From: Phellopilus nigrolimitatus
Lineage: Eukaryota > Basidiomycota > Agaricomycetes > Hymenochaetales > Hymenochaetaceae
Reading direction: 5' to 3'
Length of the DNA stretch: 64,000 nt
NCBI GenBank assembly: GCA_021029095.1
Contig: JAJOHG010000002.1
Location: 1,860,001-1,924,000 of the forward strand
A program made the position numbers and the translations under genes. The notes beneath the pieces are model-generated. The model was given only the letters and a program-made list of their open reading frames with translations, made no database searches and was not told the DNA's origin. Shown one piece after another: positions 47,201 through 57,563 of this stretch; within the stretch, counting starts at the first letter, position 1, and each line of letters starts with the position of its first letter.

Positions 47201-47642
47201 GTCCTCGGCGACATTCGCTGCATCTTGCAGTGTCGGATCGACGGACGCGTGCGCAAAACGGTATAGGCCCTTCCCGGACCGAGGGATCGCTCCAACGCGC
47301 AAACCGGCCGCGTCGTGCAGCACACATTTGCCTCCAGCGAAGGTAGCCGAATACTCCGCGCGGTCAAGCGCGCCGACGGAGATCAAGGTGTAGCCGACCT
47401 CGGGGGAATACAAGACTTCGGTAAGTGTCATCTTCGTTGTGTCTGAGCCGTTCGGGAGTTCAATAACTAACTCTCCCTCTCCGGTAGCGTGAAACGGCTG
47501 CTTATTCGCCGCGCGAAGGCTCTTCGGCGGCGTCTCAGCGAACAAAGAAAAGTCGGCGCAGTATGGCGAGATGTGGCGGGTAGAACCAGAGTCGAGGATC
47601 GCGCGACGTGCATCATCGGCCTCGCGAGCATGCGCAACGTAC
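44264..47642 (-). CDS. pol: copia pol: protease, integrase, reverse transcriptase, RNase H
   Basis: Open frame from the right edge of the hAT MITE to the polypurine tract. Right after the MITE comes ILDSGSTRHIS, the aspartic protease active site. Next: GAG-pre-integrase zinc region (HARMGHI...FCESCIYGK); integrase with HTDVWGP, SFTDDATRV and SDRGGEYTGKEF (DDE residues); RT with KWVFKIKKD...KARLVAQGF and VVHVDDCTI (YVDD-type motif as HVDD); RNase H ending KHIDIRFHFLR...DALTKPL. No internal stops. It has no start codon of its own because the MITE separates it from gag. Confidence 0.9.
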
Positions 47643-48105
47643 TAGGGCATACCACGAGTCCCTAGAACCCGTGGAAACCCGTGACCCGACCTGGACTGCA
47701 GATCCGTATTCACGGATCACCCGTGTACGGGTGATCCGTGGGAAACGGATTGTCACGGGTCCGGGTTGAGAATTTGTACTTTTACAATACCCGTGGGTAG
47801 TTCATAGGTATATTTTTCGCCGGTTCATTCATTTGTATATTGTACATATGTTGTATGTATCAACTTGCATACTTGTAACTTATTCATTCAACAACCTAAT
47901 ATAATTTTATAATCAGTAAAGACCCGCAGGGAGCTGTGAACAAACCCGTGACCTCCGTGATCTGGAACCGTGGGAATTTGGTGACCCGTAGATCCGTGTC
48001 CCAACGGGTCCAGGTCATGCCGGGTCCGGGTTGAGGATTTTGGGTCACGGGTAGATCCGCCAACAGGTCCGGGTCAACCCGGGGATCGACTCGTGGTATG
48101 CCCTA
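47643..48105. mobile_element. hAT-type MITE inside the copia gag-pol
   Basis: 463 bp with inverted ends TAGGGCATACCACGAGTC / GACTCGTGGTATGCCCTA and an 8-bp target duplication CAACGTAC (47635-47642 and 48106-48113). An 8-bp duplication with a TAGGG end is the hAT signature. The interior has repeated ACCCGTGACC-like motifs and no ORF. Its left terminal repeat supplies a stop to gag. Confidence 0.88.
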
Positions 48106-49216
48106 CAACGTACGCGCTCGTTTCCTCCTCACTGCCCTCCTCCTCGCTATCGGAGCCCGAGCTCGATAGCTCGCCGTCGTCCTCATCATCGGTCCAGGCG
48201 TCCTCGGGCTCGCTATCCGACATGTCAACAAGCCCGGGCATCGAGTCCGTCTCGTCCTCGTCGTCGGACCACTCCCATGCCGCGTTGGCACAGTCCCAGA
48301 CACCGTCCGAGTCCGAGTCCGAGTCGACAGCGTGCGCACTGTCCTTGGACACGTCTTTCTTCGGCTTCGGGCACTTCGCGCGAAGGTGCCCGGTCTCGCC
48401 GCAGTTCCAACAGGCGCCGCGCGGCTTCGCGTCGCCTTTGGGCTTCGACTTCGCGGACGAGCTCACATGGAGAGCCTCGTCTTTGTCTTTCGAGTTCCTA
48501 GCCGGCTCCTTGCGCTTCGACTGGCGCTCTCGCTTCTGCCGATCCGCCTCGTCCGAGATTATGTGGATCAAGACCTCAGGATCGACCTCGAAAATGTGGT
48601 GTTCATCGTCATCGGCCAGGGTAGCGGACATGCGTGCCGCTATCTCCGCTGCCGTTAACTGCGAAGATGCAAAATTCGCGAGTCGGTTCGGAATCGAATT
48701 GATGATGGTCGAGCGAAAATCCTTGTCGGAAATCTCGACTCCGGACTGGGCGAGCGTCTCGCGCCTCGTGCGCAGCTCGCTCAGGTACTCGCGTACATCA
48801 GCATCCCCCGGGCAACGTGCCTCGAGGAATTCAGTGCGAAGGGAGGTCTGCGCAAACGCAGACTTCTGCGTGAACTCGCGTACAACTGCGCTCCATCGCG
48901 CGGCGCAGTTCGGTAGGTTTCCGACTTGGATCAACGTCGAGTCGGCAAGACGCTGCGACAGCAAGTACATCGCGACGTCCTCGGACCTATCCCATGCCTC
49001 AACGGCATCGTTCGGGTTCGGATCTCCATCCGCCAACGCTAGCGCAACAGCAGCGTCGCCAACCGGCTCCGGGCGCGTCGACGTCCCGTCGAAGTGGCCC
49101 CACTTCCCCTTCGCCTTCACGGCGGCTTGGAAGCGCATGCGGTATATGACCCAGTTCGCTCCGCTCGTCGCGAGCTTCGGAACACTGGCCGGGAGGGTGT
49201 CGTGCGAGTTCGACAT
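48074..49216 (-). CDS. gag: copia gag (nucleocapsid), truncated by the MITE
   Basis: About 380 aa starting MSNSHDTLPASVPKL at 49216. UBN2/retrotran-gag type N-terminus (NWVIYRMRFQAAVKAKG) and a zinc knuckle CWNCGETGHLRAKC (CX2CX4HX4C). A Ser/Asp/Glu-rich spacer follows. The final codons before the stop are read from the MITE end; the frame without the MITE would run into the protease. Confidence 0.88.
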   Translation of the reverse strand: MSNSHDTLPASVPKLATSGANWVIYRMRFQAAVKAKGKWGHFDGTSTRPEPVGDAAVALALADGDPNPNDAVEAWDRSEDVAMYLLSQRLADSTLIQVGNLPNCAARWSAVVREFTQKSAFAQTSLRTEFLEARCPGDADVREYLSELRTRRETLAQSGVEISDKDFRSTIINSIPNRLANFASSQLTAAEIAARMSATLADDDEHHIFEVDPEVLIHIISDEADRQKRERQSKRKEPARNSKDKDEALHVSSSAKSKPKGDAKPRGACWNCGETGHLRAKCPKPKKDVSKDSAHAVDSDSDSDGVWDCANAAWEWSDDEDETDSMPGLVDMSDSEPEDAWTDDEDDGELSSSGSDSEEEGSEEETSAYVVGHTTSRSPG

Positions 49217-49271
49217 TACGATAAATTGGTACGTCAAAACAATTAGATTCGGCTTGCTCAGTGGTCAGCAA

Positions 49272-49282
49272 GGCTCATAACC
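49272..49282 (-). other. Primer-binding site (initiator tRNA-Met half-molecule type)
   Basis: Immediately inside the 5' LTR the element reads GGTTATGAGCC. This is complementary to GGCTCATAACC, the anticodon arm of initiator tRNA-Met (anticodon CAT), as known for Drosophila copia. Confidence 0.75.
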
Positions 49283-49806
49283 TGTTGGAGGGTGAGACCG
49301 GGTCCGCGCGAGAGACAACCTAATACAAGGGTAAGCTCAGTCGATCGCGCGGCGGTGCGAACGTCTAATCATTGTAAACTAACCTAATACAAGGGTAAGC
49401 TAGTTTAATAGTTAATGAGCAAAAGTATAATAGAAATGTATAATGGCGAGAGCTCACCTCAGTCGATCGCGCGGCGGTGCGAACGTCTGAGGTGGGCGAA
49501 AGAATAAACGATCTTTTTATGCTACGGGTTTGTGTACTTTCGGAAAAGCTATTTACTCTACGAGATAAAGGAGAGAGGATAAAAGGAGATAAATGATAAG
49601 TAAATAACAGTCCTATTGGTTAACGATAAACGGGGGTATGGGGGACGATCGGGAGTGGTGCGCGGACGACGGTTCATCCGCGCGCCGACCAATCGTGGTG
49701 CAGCGAGCCTCGTGCTCGCAGAGCCGAGACGCTGCGCTCGCGGCAGCACGTCCGAGCACGCAACCGGTGCGCGCGGGACGGGGCTCCGCCGGCTTGCGCT
49801 CCAACA
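49283..49806 (-). repeat. 5' LTR of the copia element
   Basis: 524 bp, no difference from the other LTR seen by eye; contains the promoter of the element. Confidence 0.93.
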
Positions 49807-49811
49807 TTGTC

Positions 49812-50713
49812 TCTACCCAACGGCCGTTCTTCTTGTTTGTCACCGTGCGGACTAACCCGCTCATAGACAGCAACATTCAAAAACAAGAACAAAAAACAAA
49901 AAATGACTACAGCGGCGTCCACATTCTTTTTCTACACATAACTGATCTGGCGCTCAGCTCTCGGGACCACACTCGTGCTGAGAATCCGGCGCACACGCGT
50001 GAAATCGCCTGCCCACCCGTCCGACGCAGCCCTAGCCCGCAACACCAACACCGCGGGAATGACTCTGTCCTCGTCTTGCCCACTCTGCGAATTGGTTCTC
50101 CAGCTGCGTGTTCTGTTTCCCGCCAATTTGAAATCGCGGTGTCCGTGCGTCCGTCTGCGCTTACTTGAACGGCTTCCGTATTGCCTGCCCGCCTCCAACT
50201 GTACCTGCAGCGAATCTGCGCGAGCTTGCACGCGTCCTTGTCCGCTGCGCGCCCTCCTCGGTGCAGCTCAGTACTCGACGCGCTCCACTCTCAAAATATC
50301 GAGAATGCTCGCGCCTCTTGAACTCGGCAGTGCGGCGGGGGGTGTAGAGCGCTGCCTTCTGCCTTTCCGGTTCCTTTGTACATAGGCTTCTCCAAACCGT
50401 TATCCTCTCTTTGAAGTCACTTTTCATTATTATTATTTTTAATTTAGGAATTCGCTAACTTGATTTAAAATAAGATGGCGGGCAATATGCAGAGCTCAGA
50501 CTATTAACAAAACGGCAAACCCTCTCCTAGCCAGGCCTTGCGACAAGAACATACTTTCTCTACTTGCTCTACATACGACTGCACATTTTTGCCACCTATC
50601 CTGAAACGTATCTTCCTGAGTATGTATGATTTTTGACACGGGATCATTACCCGCTACAATACAGTACAGGTACTATTGTACAACACGTCCACGCGTCAGT
50701 CCTCCCTCGTCTT
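49812..50713. other. Intergenic, no gene recognised
   Basis: Host DNA on the right of the copia insertion. A 136-codon frame at 49975 is Cys/Arg/Leu-rich without motif and judged chance. Confidence 0.35.
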
Positions 50714-51507
50714 TCATTTGTTATGCAGCCCCTGCGTCAGCTCGATCTCGGGCTTGGTGATCGTCCTGAGCTCGCCGGGCGCGCCGCCTTTGCCGGTAAC
50801 GGAGCCGACGGCGGTGGAGAGCGTGTTGGTGACCTTTCCGTGCTTCGCGAGCCAGTAGTGGATCTCGCTCGGGACGACCTCGATGACCGACACGCGCGGG
50901 TCGTGCTCGTCGCCCTTATGGGTGCCGTCGCCGAGGTTGCCAAAGTAGCCCGCGGTGCTGACAGACAAAAAAGAAATTCAGATGAAGGCAAAGGCGTGGA
51001 ACAGCACGGCGGAAGACGTACATCGGGCTCCAGTGCTTCTTGATGAGCTCGCGGTCCTGGCTGACGGTCGCAGCGCCGGCGAAGGAGACCCAGTTCGTCG
51101 ATGCGGCGTCGTAGAAGCTGACGTTCACACGGTTGTCGTACTCCAGCGCATCGAACTTGTGCGACGCGTTGTTCGCGAGGAAGACGAGTGTGAGCTGTGT
51201 GTCGGCGTACGCTGCGCGGGCGGATGGGTGTCAGCTGCAAAGCAGATACGGGACGTTTTAAGAGGAGGCGTACGGGAGCAAGGTGTCATGGCGCGCGCGT
51301 GGAGGTTACCGTCTTTGTCGCGCGTGGTGAGCATGCCGGTCTTGACCGCCTTGAGGACCACCTTCATGTCTGTCCGCGCGCGTTTCCATCAGCATTCCCT
51401 AAATACACGAGCTCGCTGCGGCGGTCCTTACCATCGATCTTCTTCTGGGGCGTGAGGTCGTCGTTCTGGGCATTTTGGGTGTACGGGTCGAGCGTCGGGT
51501 TCGTCAT
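50714..51507 (-). CDS. bli-3: FMN-binding split-barrel protein (BLI-3 / general stress protein 26-like)
   Basis: Small pyridoxamine-5'-phosphate-oxidase-fold protein that probably binds a flavin; Neurospora bli-3 is its blue-light-inducible relative. Exons 51507-51432, 51369-51274, 51211-51022 and 50957-50714 keep phase, 201 aa. Conserved path: TGMLTTRDKDGNLHARAMTP, LVFLANNASHKFDALEYDNRVNVSFYD, WVSFAGAATVSQD, LIKKHWSP, and GYFGNLGDGTHKGDEHDPRVSVIEV. A TATATATA box on the minus strand at about 51597-51604 lies about 95 bp upstream of the ATG. No signal peptide, so cytosolic. Confidence 0.85.
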
Positions 51508-52331
51508 TTTGTCCTTTTTATTTATTTATTTCCTTTTCTTTTTGGTGGGTGGGTTGGAGGTCGAGATGTGAGTGGGGACTGCATACTGGGTCTGCTTATA
51601 TATACGAGAGGGGTGGGCGCATACGTACATGTACCTACGCACCGACGACGTCACTGAGCGTCACCGCGACCCAACGAACGAGGATCGGCGGATCGACGTT
51701 GGTCCACCCCCGCATATGTACATACAACTGTTCTCAAGTATCAATTACAATCGAGTTTTTGCTTAGCTTACCTATGGCTAAGCTCATTGCCAGTGATTGT
51801 GACAAAGAGAGAAACTGCATTAGTAGTTGCGTTGTATGGGCTCTACATATTTGTTCTTCGGGGTGTCGAAGGCAGTGGACGAATCTACAAGTTCTTTTAA
51901 GAACCGCTCTTGGCGTTACTCTTAGAACAGTCAGAAGCAGGCCCCTTCCTGTGTCTGGAAATATTCGACAATCAATACAGGCAAATTTAAAGGACCTGCA
52001 GTCGGTCTTCCCTTCTTCCTTGATTTTGTGGCTAGCAACTCGGAGTTCGGCAAAGAATTATCAATACTCTTCGAGATTGCTGAGATACTGAGGGTCCTCT
52101 CAGCGCTAAGAAATTGCATGCAATGGAGTTCACCGGAATGGCTGACAGGAGCTTGCGTTTAGCTCTGAGGACCCCACTAGGCAAGGTAACGCCGAGCGCT
52201 AAATGTGCCTCGGGCACTCAGAATCGCAACCTTTCCCAAAGACATAAAAAGACAGTTCGGTAGATGTACACCTGCGACACACAACGCGAAGCATCCGCTC
52301 TACGAGTCCCCGCAGCCGACCACAGCTCCTA
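51508..52331. other. BLI-3 promoter, then 3' flank shared with the left carboxypeptidase
   Basis: 51508-51620 holds the BLI-3 promoter. About 52030-52331 is the inverted match to 28155-28500. Between them no gene is seen. Confidence 0.5.
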
Positions 52332-54429
52332 TCACGTAGAACTAAGTGGGGCGCCACTCATCGCCTGCTCGAAGAACTGCAGGGCCGCCTGCCCCGTCGC
52401 GAGTCCCGTGTGGTTGTACGCGGGCACCTCGTGCCCCGCGCCGAACACGCGGATGTACGAGAACGTGCCCGCGTTCTTCACGAGCCCCGCGGGCTGCCCC
52501 GCGACGGTGTAGTTCGCGAAGGACTGCTGCTGGTAGAGCGCGCTGAATTTCGTCTGGAGGTTACCGACCTGTAGGAATAACATTGCACATATCAGGAGCG
52601 TAAAGACGGTGCGGTTGATTTTGGGCGCTCACCATCGCTTCGACGCCTTTGAAGTTCAGAATGTAATCTGCGTCTCCGTCGTAGATAACCGTACGGACCT
52701 TGAATAAAACACCAGTCAGAAAAACAGTGTGAGAAGGAAAGACCGAGAAAGCTTACTCCAGTATTAATGACAGCCTCGAGGTCAGGTGCAGAATTTAACA
52801 TCCAGTCTCCGGTTTGCGCAAAGTTGTTGTATACGTCATCATTCGTCTCTTGCCAAGTCGATTCCGCACCGATAGAATCCCTGTGAACATATACAGTCAT
52901 ACACGACCGAAAATACGTCGTTTAGACATACATGAAAGACGAGTCCGTCAGTAGGTCTGTGACGTTCGGTGGGTATGAATCGTCCTCGGGCTGGCGCACG
53001 TCGTACACGTCGTAGTCGCCCGACAGCGGCGAGAGCACGTTATCGTTGCAGTTTGCCTGTGCGTTTGAGCACACCGACGTCGAGTTGGTGTCATAGCACG
53101 ATTGGATCTACGCGATGCAACACCGCTCACGTTCAATTTCGCGAAACACCACCGATCGGTGGGACGTACCTGGGACTTGCAGCCGCCCGACTCGTGGAAG
53201 GACGCGTTAGCTTGTTCGATGACGCTGCTCGAGACAGTAGGCCGGTACGGATTGGATGCCGCGTACGTCATGTACCCGGGATACTGCGAGAGCGGGTCCG
53301 TGAGCCCGTTCCCGACGCCGAGCGTCTTGAGGTTGATAGGCGTTCCCGTCAGCGCGCCCGCCGCGATCGCCGCATTCTGCTCGAGGAAGTAGTGCGCGAA
53401 CGCCGGACCGTAGTGCCCTCCGTACCTGGCGTGGACATAGTATAGGTCAGGCCGTGGGAGTGAAAGTGGGTGCGCTTACGACTCCGTCCAGAGTGCGAAA
53501 TCCTTCTTTGCGTACGCGGAGAACGTGTCGTTTGCGAAGAAGATCTGGAGCGTGTTCCACACTGCTTCCGCTGCCTGTTTCGCTCCTGAGACCTTGAGGT
53601 CGCCGTGGGAGTAGCCAACGCCGACTATAAAATAAGTCAACACACTGAGCGCGATGCAAAAGGGTGATTGCTTCACGAACTCGGTTGATCGATGTAAAGC
53701 CTTTCCAATAAGATCAGTATGATCAAACTAGCTGTTTCTAAGAAACACTCACATATTCGCGTTGTTGTTCCAAGAGTATTTATTCAAAGATAACGTTGCC
53801 TCGTCTGTATTGATCCGACAAGGCTTCAGATTCTTTAGTCAAGAGCAAAAAGGAAGAATCAAAAGAAACACAAACCCCGTTTTCTTGGAAAAGACCGAGC
53901 ATCGACGACGAGCCAGGCTGCGCGAATGTTCAGAAAGAAAAGCGAATGAAATTGTTATATGCTCTTACACCGCCATTGAGCCAGATCGCAAGAGGCGCAT
54001 CAGCAGAGTTAGTTCGCGAGGCGAAGAACCACCACCTAATAGTAAGAAACCACGAAGTAAAGTCAATCACATGACGATGAATGCATGAGGAAAGCCAACC
54101 TACCACATGCTCTGAGAAGTCGTCAGGTCTGCATAGCCAGACGCCTGATAAACACCGGTAGTAGTCTCTACAAAGATACGATTGAGAACACAGCAATAGC
54201 TTGAGGTCATGAACGAAGACAAACCACAAACGCCGGAGTTCTCGATAAAGCGCAATTTGCCGGCCACGGGAGAGCCAGACACTTGCGGCTTCGGGAGCGC
54301 AGCACCCTTGTCGACGCTGGACGCAGAGGCCGGGACGCCGCCATAGACACCGTCGTTCCAAGGTATCTGGCCCGAAGATACCAGCAGGCTCAGCGAACCA
54401 ATGGTCCAGAGACGCAGCAGACGAGCCAT
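52332..54429 (-). CDS. Serine carboxypeptidase (S10), right inverted copy
   Basis: Same intron plan as the left copy; reads intact end to end (about 490 aa). Signal peptide MARLLRLWTIGSLSLLVSS. GGPGSSSMLGLFQENG is restored across an intron, then DQPIGVGYS, catalytic ESYGG, YDGDADY and GAGHEVPAY. Differences from the left copy are mostly in loops (KVSGAKQ / EVSGAKQ; ALTGTPI / TLKGTTI; NHTG / NNTG; SGAPL / KGEPL). Intron 9 has a normal GTATGT donor. The upstream sequence is unrelated to the left copy and has an inverted TATATAA near 54486, so the two copies probably have different promoters. Confidence 0.88.
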
Positions 54430-55458
54430 GGTTTGGCGCGAAGAGAGAAAGGACTGAATGATCGCAAAGTCGCTGCACAGTGTGTTATATAAATATCACA
54501 GAGATAGAAGCATATACAGCACCCGCGAGAAGACGCTTCAGAGAACAAGTCGGAAGCATCCTCCTTATGTGCTGTACAGGGAGACTGGCACTAGGTCCAA
54601 ACGGAAAGAGTAACAATAAGGAGCAAAGAAAGATAAAGCATTAAGAGGAGTATCGGTAATTTGACCATTGAGATAAGCGAAGAGAGGAAAATAGGAGGAT
54701 GAGATACAATTCCTGCCAAGGGCGCGGGAGCCCTCACATTTTCGCCCAGTGGCTGTGTTCACATACTGTACATGTACATAAGCATTGCACAGCCACCGAC
54801 ATTTTCATTTCTGCTATCACGCCTCAACAACAGAACGGCTCTTCGTGACTGTTTCTGATGCGCGAAAGTAATTTAAAAAAAAAAAACGCTGCCATTTATG
54901 CGAGCTGTGGTTCACTCTTAAAGTGGCGCATGCCAAATGTACTATGCGTCCGAGTCGCGGATGCGTATATGTACCTTCGTGTCCACCAGTGCGATAAAGC
55001 GGGAAATGCACCCTATACATGTACAGCAAAGTGCAATACACTTACTAATGCTTAAGAATATTTCTGAGAATCAAATGAGAGTAAGGTTAGCAGAGGTAAA
55101 TTACATAAGTTTTTGTGAGTTTTCGGACAGCTGGATACTGCCTGTCAAGCCACATCAAGGTAACCCAGCCACAGCTGGCCACACAAAAATTTTCAACAAT
55201 GTCTAACTCTTTAAAAATCTTCTCATCATCCCAAGGAAACACAACAGTGTTCAGAATGTTTATGGAAGTCTCACAAATGCGCAGCATACCAACTGTCGAA
55301 AGCATTTTGTTTCCGCGAAATACATTACATGTAATTGAATCTGATTTTTTTTATTGCTTTTCTGCACGGAGGCCTAAGCTTAACGAGAAGTCCTACTATA
55401 GATCAAGAAATCACATATCTACAGTAAGCGTGTAAGTCAATCAGAAAATCCGCATTCC
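54430..55458. other. Intergenic, no gene recognised
   Basis: Carboxypeptidase promoter, an A10 run near 54876-54889 and AT-rich DNA. Short ORFs only. Confidence 0.4.
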
Positions 55459-57341
55459 CTACCCGCCAAACCGCGCCAGCCGCCGCCGGCGCATCTCCTC
55501 CACGTCCACCGTCGCCGGCGGAGGCACCGGGCTCGAGGAGCGCTCCGCCGCATCGTCGTCTTCTGCGTCCTCCGCCGGCGCGAGCGGCGCATCCGTAGCT
55601 GCGCTCGTCGGTGGGGGAGCAGGCGGCGTCGCCGGGTGCGTGTACCCCGCCGGCATCGACTCCAGCGACGCACGCAGCGCGGCCTGCAGCTCCGCGTCCT
55701 CGTCGTCGTACACCCTGGGTCCGGGCGCTCTTTGCGCGGGGGGCGCGCTCGCGCCGCCGGACCCCGGCGCGGGCTCCCCCGCGTTCTCCTTGTCGCCCTC
55801 CGGATCCCTCGTGCCTGCGGGGCGCCACTCCTCATCGTCTTCGTCCTCGTCCATGCCCTCGCCCCCGCCCTCCGCGATGCTCGCCGCGATCGCCTCGCGC
55901 ACCGCCGCGGCCTCCTCCTCCAGCTGCGCCCGCCGGCGCGCCGCGCGGTTGGCGCTCTCCGCGTCCTCCGCGTACGTCTCGCGCAGCGCCGCCTCCTGCT
56001 CGCGCTGCATCCGCGCGAGCATAGCGCGGTTGCGCGCCAGGCTCGCCGCGACGGGGTCCAGCGGCGCGTCGGCCTCCGCACCGGCGGTGTCCTCGTCCAT
56101 GCCTTCGTCGCCTTCGTCGTCCACGAGGAACCGCGGAGCGGGTGCCGGCGGCGGCGGCGGCGCTTGGCGCAGCTCCGGTGCGGGCACGGGCGCGCGCGGG
56201 ACGTACGCGTCGTGTCCGCCATACGAGGGGTCCGCGCCCCCAAGCGACGCCGCGAGCGCCGCCTGGAGCTCGAAGTCCTCGTTGTCGACGTCAAAGTCCG
56301 CGTCGTCCGGGATAATGATCTCGGGGGTCTCGGAGAAGCCGCCGGGCGCCGCCGCGGACGAGTGATCCGCCGCAGAGTCGGGCGCGTCGAGCGTCATCGC
56401 GACCGTGTCGGCCTCCGTCCGCGGGAGCGCCAGCTCCCTATCCGGATCGGCCTGGACGACTGCAAATACGGAGTACCCTACGCCCGGTACATTCAATTAC
56501 TTTCTCTCTCTTTTATGAGGATGCCCAGCAATGAAAGATACACACCTTCTTGTTCGGATTGCTCGAGGAACATTCCCAGATAGGTTCGACTGACCCATTT
56601 CGGGGCTGGGTACTGGCTGTTCAGGTTGAACCAGTGGCCCTCTCCCGGGTCGCTCGCTGGATCCGTACGCGCGGACCCGAAGCGGCGCAACGTGAACCAG
56701 TGCTGATGGAGGTTCAGCACGAATGCAAGTTGCGTGCTATAATTCCGATTATAAATGTAATTCGCATATTATTCAGTTGAATGGAGCGCATACCGAGGGG
56801 CGGCCTGGAACGGGCGCATCTGCTCGCTGCGCCACCGCACTAAGCTGTGTGCGGCATATCAGTCCTACGCACGCCTATCCGTGTGACAAGACGTACTTTA
56901 ATCCCCAGACGTCGAGCGCCCGGTCCATGACCTGCACTGAGAAGAATCCTAGAACGGGCCACGGCGTCAGCCGAGGTCAAGAGTGTCGAAACCTGAGCAC
57001 CGCGATGCGCACCTGTGTCATCCATGTTCGAGCTCGCGCCCTCCCGGGCCTCCGGGCCGAGCGCGTCGTGCTCCAGCACGTCGAAGGCGTTCGCGATGGA
57101 CGCGAGATCGGGCGCGGTAAACTACCTCATTAAGCCGTCAGCACCACAAAGCGGACATGCACGATAGCCTGCACACGCACGTAGTTTCCCTCTGCCAGAC
57201 CGCCGGCGTGAGTGACGTTAGCGAGGCGCAGGGGGCGGACGCACGGAGCAGGGAGTTGAGCGCGTGCTGTGCGCAGAGCATGGAGCCTGGTTGCTGGCGC
57301 TCATGGTAGATCATTGCTGTTAGCGCTTCGAGTCCTGCCAT
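55459..57341 (-). CDS. ATXN3: Ataxin-3 homologue (Josephin deubiquitinase with UIMs)
   Basis: Cysteine protease trimming ubiquitin chains. Exons about 57341-57243, 57121-57013, 56948-56897, 56844-56794, 56736-56546 and 56477-55459 (about 506 aa). Catalytic Cys in QQPGSMLCAQHALNSLLR, His in LHQHWFTLRRFG, Asn in GHWFNLNS. Two ubiquitin-interacting motifs are visible: EDFELQAALAASLGG and DEDAELQAALRASLES; acidic and Pro/Ala-rich linkers lie between. The exon 1/2 join is awkward: the good donor CTCC/GTGCGT is out of phase with the TTTACCGCGCCC exon. It needs either a GC donor (CGT/GCGTCC) or one more T in the TTT run. No polyglutamine tract. Head-to-head with ATG27. Confidence 0.85.
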
Positions 57342-57563
57342 CGTCGTCGCTGTTCTCTGCGTGCGATGTCGGTTCAATGGTGATGGTCGGTGGTCAAGTT
57401 CGAGTACGGTGACGCGTCGAGGCCGCGCGCGCCCTGCAGCCACTCTTCTTCTCAATCCGGCAACCGCCAGCGGGACGACGCGTCTGCACTGTGCACGCCA
57501 CACCCATCACGCTTATCCTTCTTATTTCTTTTCCTCTCCTATCCCTCCCGATCCCGGTTTCTT
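57342..57563. promoter_or_regulatory. Bidirectional promoter, ataxin-3 / ATG27
   Basis: 222 bp between the two ATGs, with a CT-rich stretch (57520-57555) just before ATG27. No TATA box seen. Both products act in protein turnover. Confidence 0.4.

Larger units (their letters stand above)
43733..49806 (-). mobile_element. Full-length Ty1/copia LTR retrotransposon
   Basis: 6.07 kb element transcribed leftward. LTRs at both ends open TGTTGGAG and close CTCCAACA, and appear identical over 524 bp. A 5-bp duplication TTGTC flanks it (43728-43732, 49807-49811). Order gag, protease, integrase, RT, RNase H is the copia order. A tRNA-iMet half-molecule primer site and a purine tract are present. Gag-pol is interrupted by a hAT-type MITE. 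Identical LTRs imply a recent insertion. Confidence 0.93.

Noticed and set aside
48093..49280. 395-codon plus-strand ORF, Ser-rich
   Set aside because: Exact antisense shadow of the copia gag ORF; the minus frame has the zinc knuckle and retro-gag features.
55636..56583. 315-codon plus-strand ORF rich in Arg/Leu
   Set aside because: Antisense of the ataxin-3 last exon, which carries two UIMs and joins the Josephin exons.
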